Source of the DNA: SSEF01 sp964398485
GTDB taxonomy: Bacteria > Patescibacteriota > Minisyncoccia > Moranbacterales > UBA1568
Assembly (NCBI GenBank): GCA_964398485.1
Contig: CAYNMD010000034.1
Span: 1 to 7,781, forward strand
Length of the DNA: 7,781 bases
Direction of reading: 5' to 3'
The notes beneath the pieces were generated by a model. That model had not been told where the DNA came from. It did no database searches and saw only the letters and a program-made list of their open reading frames with translations. This document shows, one piece after another, positions 1-4,988 of this stretch. Within the stretch, counting starts at the first letter, position 1. Every line of letters starts with the position of its first letter. The position numbers and the translations under genes are program-made.

Positions 1-48
1 TTGATGCCAAATAAATAAATATAAATAGGATTCTTTATCGATTTTGAC

Positions 49-80
49 AAAAAGAGGGGTACAGAGATGTATCCCTTTTT
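49..80. terminator. Rho-independent terminator, probably for a gene left of the window
   Basis: The stem GGGGTACA (56-63) pairs with TGTATCCC (68-75) through one G-T wobble around a GAGA loop. It is flanked by A5 (49-53) and T5 (76-80), so it could work in both directions. No gene inside the window ends here, so it most likely serves a plus-strand gene outside the left edge. Confidence 0.6.
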
Positions 81-125
81 GGTATCATTTCGTGAAAAAA
101 AGACGAGCCAAAATTTTGAAAGCTG

Positions 126-160
126 ACTCCCCTAGTGATTTTTGAAAATTGGGAGGGGAG
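126..160 (+). repeat. Diverged copy of the GGGGATACTCCCC-type repeat
   Basis: ACTCCCCTAGTGATTTTTGA at 126-145 follows the right half of the better copy at 1274-1300 (ACTCCCCTACAGATTTTGGA). The left GGGGAT half is absent. A local palindrome is present instead: CTCCCC (127-132) faces GGGGAG (155-160), with the nested pair ATTTT/AAAAT between them. The relationship to the other copies is inferred by eye. Confidence 0.4.
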
Positions 161-377
161 GGAGAAGGAGTTTCTCTTATTCAAGTAGAAATTTCAAAAT
201 TCAGAAACGAAAGATACGATGATGCACATCAAGGAAGTAAGAAATAACAAGAAATGTTTTTCTATTTTCGAATGAGAGTGAGGGGAGGGCTAGACGAGGC
301 TAGTCTAGGGCTGCTCAAGGCTTCAGAATAAAACCAGAAAGATAAGAGAAAGCAGAGCTCACTTGAGGTCTCTATGA

Positions 378-450
378 TACTCCCGCTCCTCTCTCTATAA
401 TGTCGTATAAGTTACATTATACGACATATACCAGAGAGGGCGAGGGGTAC
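378..450. repeat. Long imperfect inverted repeat (hairpin of about 33 bp per arm)
   Basis: The arms are 378-410 and 417-450. The inner 11 bases are perfectly complementary (ATGTCGTATAA at 400-410 against TTATACGACAT at 417-427) around a six-base loop. The outer parts pair with a few mismatches (TACTCCCGCTCCTCTCT against AGAGAGGGCGAGGGGTAC). The outer end begins GATACTCCC, the same word as the core of the dispersed repeat. There is no T-tract after either arm, so this is not a terminator. It could be a miniature mobile element, a structured RNA or a protein-binding palindrome. I see no clear target-site duplication. Confidence 0.65.
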
Positions 451-610
451 TTCTCTCATATAAACCGTGGCATTTTTTCGTTAGTTTATTTCTCGTTATT
501 TTTTCCAAAAAGAAAATATACTTTGCTCTCTCCCCTCATCTCGCGACAGATTATTTTTGAGAAATTTTTTTATATATTCTTTTGAATGTATAGCAGTATC
601 AAAAAAATTC

Positions 611-658
611 CCAAAATTTGTAGGGGATACTCCCCGCTTGAAATCATTAAAAATTTGG
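611..658 (-). repeat. Copy of the GGGGATACTCCCC-type repeat inside a larger stem
   Basis: The core GGGGATACTCCCC lies at 623-635. On the minus strand it is followed by TACAAATTTTGG, which matches TACAGATTTTGG after the core of the plus-strand copy at 1274-1300. The flanks CCAAAATTT (611-619) and AAATTTGG (651-658) are also complementary, giving a nested hairpin. The minus-strand reading passes through FNDFKRGVSPTNF, resembling FWLFQEGIIAPL in the protein at 2757-3065. Confidence 0.55.
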
Positions 659-744
659 AAAACAAATGAGTATATAAAAAAGTTGAAAGCCGCCATGAAT
701 CTTGGTTTATTTAAAAAAGCGAAAACCAATGCGACCCATTCTTA

Positions 745-773
745 TTGACAACTAGTAAGTAGAAGGGTATAAT
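745..773 (+). promoter_or_regulatory. Perfect sigma-70-type promoter
   Basis: TTGACA (745-750) and TATAAT (768-773) are both exact consensus, with a 17-base spacer. The expected start is near 780, giving a leader of about 65 bases before the ATG at 845. The leader contains TTCCC (804-808), GGGAA (817-821) and TTCCC (824-828); the first two can form a hairpin with an eight-base loop. Confidence 0.85.
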
Positions 774-844
774 ATATAGTTACGAAATCTTCGTGATCGC
801 CTATTCCCAGCGATATGGGAAGGTTCCCAATGAGAGGAGAAGCC

Positions 845-1153
845 ATGGCTTCGCGTAAGTTTATCTACTGGCGTCCTGATCTGAAACAGGACGCAGATGG
901 TCGGATGTTCGCCAATGTCCACTATTTGGTGGGCTACCACAACTGCAGCATCATGGCCTATCAGGAGATGGCAGCCGAGGTCCGCAAGACCTTCCCTCTG
1001 GCTACCGATGACGTGGTGGAGTGCGGCAAGGTCTTCAGGTCTTCCTCGGTGCGAGGGTTCGCCATCGTCACTTGGGGCGGCTATCTCGCCGAGGGAGAGT
1101 ATCCAGGCTGGATGCAGATCCAGGGTACTAGCCAGATCGAGTACGACTGGTAG
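845..1153 (+). CDS. Unknown GC-rich 102-residue protein
   Basis: I do not recognise a family. The protein is small and soluble-looking, with many aromatic residues (FIYWRPD near the start, HYLVGYHNC near residues 26-34, VTWGGYLAEGEYPGW near 75-89). There is no signal peptide or membrane segment. ATG 845 is chosen because AGGAG (835-839) lies five bases upstream, while the in-frame ATGs at 815 and 830 have no such site. The gene is a single transcription unit: an exact consensus promoter (745-773) precedes it and a strong terminator (1184-1229) follows. It is much more GC-rich than the DNA on both sides, suggesting a separate origin from the AT-rich flanks. The opposite strand is open over the same region, but it lacks any initiation signal and I treat it as a shadow. 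Confidence 0.75.
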   Translation: MASRKFIYWRPDLKQDADGRMFANVHYLVGYHNCSIMAYQEMAAEVRKTFPLATDDVVECGKVFRSSSVRGFAIVTWGGYLAEGEYPGWMQIQGTSQIEYDW

Positions 1154-1183
1154 AGATGGATGGAGAGGGAGAGAACAACAAAA

Positions 1184-1229
1184 AAAGTCCACCAAGCAGC
1201 CAAGCCTGCTTCGGTGGGCTTTGTCTTTT
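1184..1229 (+). terminator. Strong Rho-independent terminator of the 845-1153 gene
   Basis: AAAGTCCACCAAGCAG (1184-1199) pairs with CTGCTTCGGTGGGCTTT (1206-1222), with one bulged base and one G-T pair, around a six-base loop. GTCTTTT follows. Confidence 0.85.
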
Positions 1230-1273
1230 AAAGAGAATGCTCCTCGTTGATTAGTTAAGTGACATTTTTTGAA

Positions 1274-1300
1274 GGGGATACTCCCCTACAGATTTTGGAA
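1274..1300 (+). repeat. Best-formed copy of the GGGGATACTCCCC-type repeat
   Basis: GGGGATACTCCCC (1274-1286) is followed by TACAGATTTTGGAA (1287-1300). It lies in the gap between two convergent genes, with no gene of its own. The core can form a GGGG/CCCC hairpin with a five-base loop but has no T-tract, so it is not a terminator. Confidence 0.55.
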
Positions 1301-1356
1301 GCGCATCGAAGCTCATGACCTTAAAGCATTATTAAATTAAATATACACCTAAAAAC

Positions 1357-1383
1357 AAAAACACCCACCGTAGTGGGGGTTTT
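1357..1383 (-). terminator. Terminator of the Fic gene, possibly bidirectional
   Basis: CCCAC (1364-1368) and GTGGG (1373-1377) form a stem with a CGTA loop. AAAAC on the left and GTTTT on the right extend it past one mismatch. On the minus strand the T-rich tail TTTTTGTTTTT follows. The left arm shares 16 identical bases (1353-1368) with the terminator at 7750-7765. Confidence 0.75.
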
Positions 1384-1399
1384 GAAAAAGAACATTAAG

Positions 1400-2578
1400 T
1401 TAATCTTTATTTTTTTCTGGTAACTTCGGTAGAAAATCCTCTTTACCAAGAGAGTCAATTATTCCTCTAGTAAGAAAATTGTTTACAAACCTAAGAACGT
1501 ACTTGGTTTTTGCTCCTGTCTCTGGTTCGATCATTTTCTTCTCTTTCAATCTTCGTAAAATTCTAGATATATCCTGCTTACTTTTTTTAGGGAATTCTTC
1601 TTTGACATCCCCTGCTTGAAATACTTGCTTTCTAGCAGCAATTTTTAAAATTTTTGCTTCAGTATCAGTTATTAGTTTTTCTTGAAAAACATAATCAATA
1701 CTAGGAAGAATAATCTTGGGCAAAAGATATTCATGATCCATCAATTTATCAAGCTTTTCTATTTCTCTCTTTAGACCACTTAAAACATATTCGCACCATA
1801 TAGTCCGACCTTTGGTTGTTCCCGTATCAGCAATTGCAAGATAATCGTAGTATTCTTCACGATTATTACAAAAGATTGCAGTGGGATTTATAATTCTTCC
1901 TCCTCTGTCTACCCTAAATCCATCCCTTACTAACATTGCATAGGTTAATAGCCTAACGGTTCTACCGTTACCATTATCAAACGGGTGAATCCATGCAAAA
2001 TAATGGTGCGCTAAAGCTATTTTAAGTAGATCATACTTCTCGGGATCTTCCTTATTAACATATTCTAAAAGACTATCCATATATTCATCCACTTGCAGAT
2101 GATGAGGATTTACTACTTTAGATTTGGTTATACTTACGGGTGTATTTCTAAACTTTCCAGGTCTCCTACTACCTTCCCCATTTGGGGGTGGTGTAAGTCC
2201 ATCAACAACCATTTTGTGAAGCTCTAACAAAAATGCTTTATCAATTTTTCTTTTATTTCCGCCTATATTTTTATCAATAAATGCTAAAGCATTTTCCATG
2301 TTAAGAATTTCTAAAATAGCCTCATTTTTAGAAGCTGATGTTTTAATTTTTGCTTCAATAACCTCAGCAATTTCAGTTCGATTACCCTCTATTCTGGCAG
2401 AACCAATACTTTCAAGTGTGTGAAAAATACTTTTTAGTTGGTAAAAAGTTTCTTCACTAGCTGTTCCACCGAGGCGTTTCCTTCTTAAATAATCTAAGTC
2501 GATAACTAAGCCAACCAATGGAGAAGTGAACGGTGGGTCTAGTAACTCTATTGGAATATGTCTAAATTTTTTCTTCAT
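1400..2578 (-). CDS. Fic-domain protein (AMPylase-type) with C-terminal winged helix
   Basis: Fic enzymes transfer AMP, or sometimes another phosphate-containing group, from a nucleotide onto a hydroxyl of a target protein. The 392-residue protein has the expected order. An N-terminal helical part carries the inhibitory motif SARIEG (residues 60-65; family pattern [S/T]xxxE[G/N]), so it is of the auto-inhibited class. A flap region follows (GKFRNTPVSI, 141-150), then the active-site motif HPFDNGNGRTVR (198-209). A C-terminal helix-turn-helix-like segment (about 304-365) is typical of Fic proteins that also bind DNA. H198, the GNG loop, R206 and R209 are present. The residue after HPFD is N202, where most active members have D or E to hold magnesium, so activity may be altered. 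The start has no evident Shine-Dalgarno site. The gene is AT-rich, unlike the GC-rich genes nearby. It has its own promoter (2640-2668) and terminator (1357-1383). Confidence 0.93.
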   Translation of the reverse strand: MKKKFRHIPIELLDPPFTSPLVGLVIDLDYLRRKRLGGTASEETFYQLKSIFHTLESIGSARIEGNRTEIAEVIEAKIKTSASKNEAILEILNMENALAFIDKNIGGNKRKIDKAFLLELHKMVVDGLTPPPNGEGSRRPGKFRNTPVSITKSKVVNPHHLQVDEYMDSLLEYVNKEDPEKYDLLKIALAHHYFAWIHPFDNGNGRTVRLLTYAMLVRDGFRVDRGGRIINPTAIFCNNREEYYDYLAIADTGTTKGRTIWCEYVLSGLKREIEKLDKLMDHEYLLPKIILPSIDYVFQEKLITDTEAKILKIAARKQVFQAGDVKEEFPKKSKQDISRILRRLKEKKMIEPETGAKTKYVLRFVNNFLTRGIIDSLGKEDFLPKLPEKNKD

Positions 2579-2602
2579 ATAACAAAAGTTAACACATAGC
2601 TA

Positions 2603-2632
2603 TTAATTATGCTTTATTTAAGCCATAATTAA
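2603..2632. promoter_or_regulatory. AT-rich palindrome in the Fic leader, candidate operator
   Basis: TTAATTAT (2603-2610) faces ATAATTAA (2625-2632). The inner GCTT (2611-2614) and AAGC (2620-2623) also pair, leaving one bulged C. A related hairpin, GGCTT/AAGCC with an ATTTA loop, lies at 2708-2722. The 11-base word AAAAGTTAACA occurs at 2584-2594 and again at 2649-2659, the second inside the promoter spacer. The operator role is inferred from position and symmetry. Confidence 0.45.
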
Positions 2633-2639
2633 CGAATTA

Positions 2640-2668
2640 AGAATATATAAAAGTTAACATTCTGTCAA
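2640..2668 (-). promoter_or_regulatory. Promoter of the Fic gene
   Basis: On the minus strand TTGACA (2668-2663) is followed 17 bases later by TATTCT (2645-2640; four of six consensus bases). The palindrome GTTAAC (2653-2658) sits in the spacer, where a bound repressor would block polymerase. Confidence 0.6.
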
Positions 2669-2756
2669 TTGAAAAGTAAACAAAATCACTAGAATAAGTA
2701 ATTTTATGGCTTATTTAAAGCCTTATCTTACAAGAAACAAGGGAACTACCTCCCTC

Positions 2757-3065
2757 TTACCACCTCACCTTATTCAATTTCTCCAATATCCCTACCACTA
2801 CCCAGTACTTCTCTGCTTTCTCTGGATTATCCAGATGGGTATCGTATCGAAGGATAACGTACTTTAAGTTCTCGAGTTTTCGCTTGATGTGCTGAATGTC
2901 GTTCTTAGTCAGGGGAGCTATAATCCCCTCTTGAAAGAGCCAGAAAAACTTAGGTTTAAGAGTTTGCTTGATGTGCTTGGTTGCTCGACCATCCTTGTCT
3001 TTGATTTGGTTTAGGATGAACTCACATTCCCCTCTTGAGAGGTAGATTTTGTATTTCTTTTTCAT
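2757..3065 (-). CDS. Unknown lysine-rich 102-residue protein
   Basis: I recognise no family. The protein is basic and looks mostly helical, starting MKKKYKIYLSRGECEF, with a lysine-rich middle (about 22-38), an aromatic FFWLFQEGIIAPL patch (about 40-52), and a C-terminal half rich in K, E, Y and L. There is no signal peptide. The ATG has a purine-rich GGGGGGAG stretch upstream, but about 15 bases away, so initiation is not well supported. Within the gene, 2912-2928 is a GGGGA/TCCCC palindrome related to the noncoding repeats nearby, and the peptide it encodes resembles the one readable in the copy at 611-658. A poor 3' hairpin (AGGGA/TCCCT, just past the stop) may end the transcript. The gap to the downstream Fic gene contains a separate promoter, so I do not place them in one operon. 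Confidence 0.65.
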   Translation of the reverse strand: MKKKYKIYLSRGECEFILNQIKDKDGRATKHIKQTLKPKFFWLFQEGIIAPLTKNDIQHIKRKLENLKYVILRYDTHLDNPEKAEKYWVVVGILEKLNKVRW

Positions 3066-3072
3066 TTTGGTA

Positions 3073-3078
3073 TTGACA
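3073..3078 (+). promoter_or_regulatory. Isolated -35-like box upstream of the YegP-like gene
   Basis: TTGACA is exact, but no good -10 box follows at 16-18 bases: CAGTAT at an 18-base spacing has only three matches, and TATGGT lies 21 bases away. If used, it would start a leader RNA of more than 200 bases towards the gene at 3358. Confidence 0.25.
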
Positions 3079-3117
3079 CTCTCCCCCCTCTAGGAGCAGT
3101 ATGGTGGCAGTTGTTAC

Positions 3118-3195
3118 TTGAGCACTGATGAGGAAAACTCTACTGGCTGGGGAATACTCCAAACTTTAGGTTCTAAATGCCTCATCAGTGTTCAG
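3118..3195 (+). repeat. 16-bp inverted repeat enclosing a GGGGAATACTCC element
   Basis: TTGAGCACTGATGAGG (3118-3133) faces CCTCATCAGTGTTCAG (3180-3195). Eleven consecutive bases pair perfectly, and the two differences can form G-U pairs in RNA. The 46-base loop contains GGGGAATACTCC (3149-3160), a variant of the dispersed repeat core. No T-tract follows. Confidence 0.65.
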
Positions 3196-3217
3196 ATAAT
3201 AAGATTGCTCTTTTAAA

Positions 3218-3286
3218 CCTGGCGGGGACCTATCCGGCCTTGTTATGGGAACTATCTCATCTCAACCTCCCCCATCAGGATTTTTT
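3218..3286 (+). terminator. Possible leader terminator (attenuator) before the YegP-like gene
   Basis: CCTGGCGGGG (3218-3227) can pair with CCCCATCAGG (3270-3279) with one G-T and one mismatch. A and T6 (3280-3286) follow. The 42-base loop is large, so the call is tentative. The right arm could alternatively pair with CTGATGAGG in the upstream inverted repeat (3125-3133). It might instead end a short independent RNA. Confidence 0.35.
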
Positions 3287-3301
3287 ACTGAAGAATCTTG
3301 A

Positions 3302-3330
3302 TACGGGGTTAGTTGAGTCGAGACCCCGTA
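3302..3330 (+). repeat. Perfect 8-bp hairpin just before the YegP-like gene
   Basis: TACGGGGT (3302-3309) and ACCCCGTA (3323-3330) are exact inverse complements with a 13-base loop. The hairpin ends 27 bases before the ATG. It has no T-tract, so a role in leader stability or translation is more likely than termination. Confidence 0.6.
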
Positions 3331-3357
3331 ACCCGCGCCCTAAGAAGATATAGGAGT

Positions 3358-3576
3358 ATGGCAAAACCACGCTTCCGCATTTTCCAAGATCGGGCAGGCC
3401 AGTATCGATGGTCACTTATCTCAGGTAACAATGAGATTGTGGCTGTGAGTGAAGGCTACAAATATCACTCCGGAGCCGAGAACTCCGTGAATCTTATACA
3501 ATTTCTTGCTCCTATCGCTGAAATACGCGATGAAGTGAAGTTGGCTGCGATCTTGCGTTCTCTACGACGCAAGTAG
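3358..3576 (+). CDS. Small YegP/DUF1508-type domain protein
   Basis: The 72-residue protein matches the pattern of a single DUF1508 (YegP) repeat: FRIFQDRAGQYRWSL (6-20), then GNNEIVAVSEGY (23-34) and an alpha-helical AENSVNLIQFL (40-50). A basic C-terminal tail (about 51-72, ending LRSLRRK) follows. YegP proteins usually carry two repeats; this one carries one. Its molecular function is not established. I start at ATG 3358 because the domain begins there. AGGAG (3352-3356) is only one base from this ATG, which is too close for normal use, and a TTG at 3313 would add 15 residues. The leader contains an unusual set of hairpins (3118-3330). Confidence 0.8.
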   Translation: MAKPRFRIFQDRAGQYRWSLISGNNEIVAVSEGYKYHSGAENSVNLIQFLAPIAEIRDEVKLAAILRSLRRK

Positions 3577-3616
3577 TGGAGAGAAAATCCCCGTCAGATT
3601 TAAAGGAACAATTTTT

Positions 3617-3672
3617 CACCTACTTTACCTGATCTTTCACGTACTCTTTTGGCTTGAGTAAGAGGTGTTTTT
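3617..3672 (+). terminator. Possible terminator of the YegP-like gene
   Basis: CACCTACTTTAC (3617-3628) can pair with GTAAGAGGTG (3658-3667) with two bulged bases. T5 follows (3668-3672). The loop is about 29 bases, and an alternative small hairpin TACTC/GAGTA lies inside it, so the support is moderate. Confidence 0.4.
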
Positions 3673-3714
3673 GAGTGAGGGACATTAATCAAGGGATTAA
3701 ATGACTTTTGGGAA

Positions 3715-3754
3715 TAAAAAAGCAGCGGGGGTGGGTACACCACAAACCGCTGCT
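3715..3754 (-). terminator. Terminator of the 149-residue gene
   Basis: On the minus strand AGCAGCGG (3754-3747) pairs perfectly with CCGCTGCT (3728-3721), and T6 follows. It lies about 60 bases past the stop at 3816. Confidence 0.85.
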
Positions 3755-3815
3755 GTGAAGTCGGCGCGTTGGCCAACGGAGGGAGGAACGAAATGGACTG
3801 CGTGGCTGCAGGCGA

Positions 3816-4265
3816 CTAGGCCGAGGTGTTCTCGACCGGCACCGCCCAGGCACTGGTGAAATGCTTGGCCAGGGCAACGATGGAATGATCACCGATGCGA
3901 GCCACCACCACCTCGTCCATGGCAGCCACCACCTGCCCGAAGTAACGAACTCCGGCTGCCATGCACGAGACGCGCTGGAGCCGCTGGAACTGTTGACCCC
4001 CTGAACGCTTGGGGATGGCGTCGGCGGCTTCCTCGATCACTGCGAGGGTCTCCAGGTGATCTGGAGGGATGTTGAGCAGGTGCTGCCGGTCACCGAGGTA
4101 GGCCAGGTGTTCCGGCAGCAGGACGATGAGGTAGCCATCATCATGGACATCGATGGCAGCCACCTCCGCCCCCTCGGGAAGGATCGTCTTGTCGGGGTTG
4201 GGGGAAAGGCGGAGAATGTCCCCCGGGTGAAGGGTGACATTCTTGAACAGCAAGAGTTCACTCAT
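3816..4265 (-). CDS. Unknown 149-residue GC-rich protein
   Basis: I recognise no family. The N-terminal half (about 1-75) alternates hydrophobic and polar residues and reads as beta-rich (LLLFKNVTLHPGDILRL, then EGAEVAAIDVHDDGYLIVLL). The C-terminal half begins with a helix-like ETLAVIEEAADAIPKR (about 72-87), followed by a second hydrophobic beta-like region ending VALAKHFTSAWAVPVE. It has no signal peptide or membrane segment. ATG 4265 has AGGAG ten bases upstream. The gene has its own promoter (4325-4353) and a strong terminator (3715-3754), so it is probably transcribed separately from the diguanylate cyclase operon upstream. Some readthrough from that operon is possible because the hairpin between them has only a weak T-tract. 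The opposite strand is also open but has no initiation signals. Confidence 0.75.
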   Translation of the reverse strand: MSELLLFKNVTLHPGDILRLSPNPDKTILPEGAEVAAIDVHDDGYLIVLLPEHLAYLGDRQHLLNIPPDHLETLAVIEEAADAIPKRSGGQQFQRLQRVSCMAAGVRYFGQVVAAMDEVVVARIGDHSIVALAKHFTSAWAVPVENTSA

Positions 4266-4324
4266 GAGATGGGTTCTCCTGGGTATGTCCCTTGGTTGGG
4301 ACGGGTTGGGAAAATGCTATGTGG

Positions 4325-4353
4325 AAATTAGCATGAATATTATAAAAAGTCAA
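4325..4353 (-). promoter_or_regulatory. Promoter of the 149-residue gene
   Basis: TTGACT (4353-4348) is followed 17 bases later by TAATTT (4330-4325), preceded by TGC to give an extended -10 form. An alternative -10, TATAAT (4344-4339), has only a poor -35. The region is sharply AT-rich against GC-rich genes on both sides. Confidence 0.6.
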
Positions 4354-4370
4354 GAGTATAGAAATGAAGA

Positions 4371-4406
4371 AGCCGGGTGTTCGTGCTCTGCACTACTAGC
4401 CCGGCT
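4371..4406 (-). terminator. Hairpin overlapping the end of the 121-residue gene
   Basis: AGCCGGG (4371-4377) and CCCGGCT (4400-4406) are complementary around a 22-base loop. On the minus strand the hairpin begins within the last codons, spans the TAG, and is followed by TCTTCATTTC, which is only moderately T-rich. It is probably a modest terminator of the three-gene operon. Confidence 0.5.
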
Positions 4407-4761
4407 GTTGGGTGGGAGGCGGTGGTAATCGACCAGCCCTCCCGCTCTGAATGGCTGCCCAATTTTGAATCCAGTACCACTCAGGAGTGAAACGCCTTTC
4501 GAACTCAAAGAGAGTCTGAAAACGGCAGACATCATCCCAGGTCTCACAGACAATGAGTTGGGGTACGGTGTCGACAGTAATCAGACAGGCAAGCCATGGG
4601 TACTCGCCTGACGATTTCTGGGGCATTTCATCGAGCCTGCCTCCACGAATCCACACCGATTGCTCAATCATGTGTTGCCGAGCTTTGGGGGACATCTCGT
4701 GGAAGAATCGGTAATGCCGGGATTGTGTGTCCGGCGGAAACCGAGGGACGATCAGTGTCAT
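4396..4761 (-). CDS. Unknown 121-residue protein, third gene of the diguanylate cyclase operon
   Basis: I recognise no family. The protein is rich in aromatic residues and arginine, including RHYRFFHEMSPKARQHM (about 15-31), a tryptophan-rich RRFTPEWYWIQNWAAIQ stretch (about 89-105), and a proline-rich tail LPPPPTQQPG. It has no signal peptide or membrane segment. ATG 4761 is strongly supported: a GGGGAGGGGG tract lies two bases before it, with GGAGG about five bases away. The start is 11 bases past the stop of the 70-residue gene, so the two are cotranscribed. A role linked to the diguanylate cyclase is suggested by the operon only. Confidence 0.72.
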   Translation of the reverse strand: MTLIVPRFPPDTQSRHYRFFHEMSPKARQHMIEQSVWIRGGRLDEMPQKSSGEYPWLACLITVDTVPQLIVCETWDDVCRFQTLFEFERRFTPEWYWIQNWAAIQSGRAGRLPPPPTQQPG

Positions 4762-4772
4762 GACCCCCTCCC

Positions 4773-4985
4773 CTAGCCCGTCGGGGCCAATCTCTCAATG
4801 AGCCGAACGACGTACATGAGGCCGCCAGCCGCTTGACCGTGGAGACCGATGCCGCACTGGCGCCAGATACCGCTCGTATCGGCATAGACATCATCCGCTT
4901 GGATCACATCATGCGCTTCGAGCCGCTGCCCATAGACCACTTCGACTGGATTGCGGGGATGGGTATGTTCGTAGGGACGGAACAT
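4773..4985 (-). CDS. Unknown 70-residue protein coupled to the diguanylate cyclase
   Basis: I recognise no family. The protein starts MFRPYEHTHPRNPVEVVYGQ and contains an acidic HDVIQADDVYADTSG segment (about 25-39) and a glycine-rich GIGLHGQAAGG segment (about 45-55). The ATG lies three bases past the TGA of the diguanylate cyclase gene. A GAGGGGG site eight bases before it lies inside the last codons of that gene. This spacing indicates translational coupling. The two genes are also in the same frame, separated only by TGA and one codon, so a TGA readthrough would give one fused protein. I see no reason to expect that, since TGA ends other genes here. Composition and codon use match the surrounding GC-rich operon. 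Confidence 0.68.
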   Translation of the reverse strand: MFRPYEHTHPRNPVEVVYGQRLEAHDVIQADDVYADTSGIWRQCGIGLHGQAAGGLMYVVRLIERLAPTG

Positions 4986-4988
4986 GGC

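Larger units (their letters stand above)
81..744. other. AT-rich stretch without a credible gene
   Basis: Short open frames exist on both strands around 400-750, but none has a ribosome binding site, plausible composition or recognisable motif. The stretch holds two copies of the GGGGATACTCCCC-type repeat (126-160 and 611-658), the long inverted repeat at 378-450, and a small hairpin CTAGAC/GTCTAG (290-295 with 303-308). Purine-rich GGGGAGGG-like tracts occur around 151-162 and 281-289. Confidence 0.6.

Noticed and set aside
400..748. Small open frames on both strands in the AT-rich left region
   Set aside because: They lack ribosome sites, overlap the inverted repeat or the GGGGATACTCCCC copy, and have low-complexity composition.
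752..1195. Minus-strand open frame opposite the 102-residue GC-rich gene
   Set aside because: The plus strand has an exact promoter, a well-spaced ribosome site and a terminator; the minus frame has no initiation signals and runs through the terminator.
3125..3138. CTGATGAGGAAAAC resembles the conserved core of a hammerhead ribozyme (CUGAUGA followed by GAAA)
   Set aside because: There is no stem II between the two core parts and no matching cleavage-site strand. The same bases are accounted for by the 16-bp inverted repeat.
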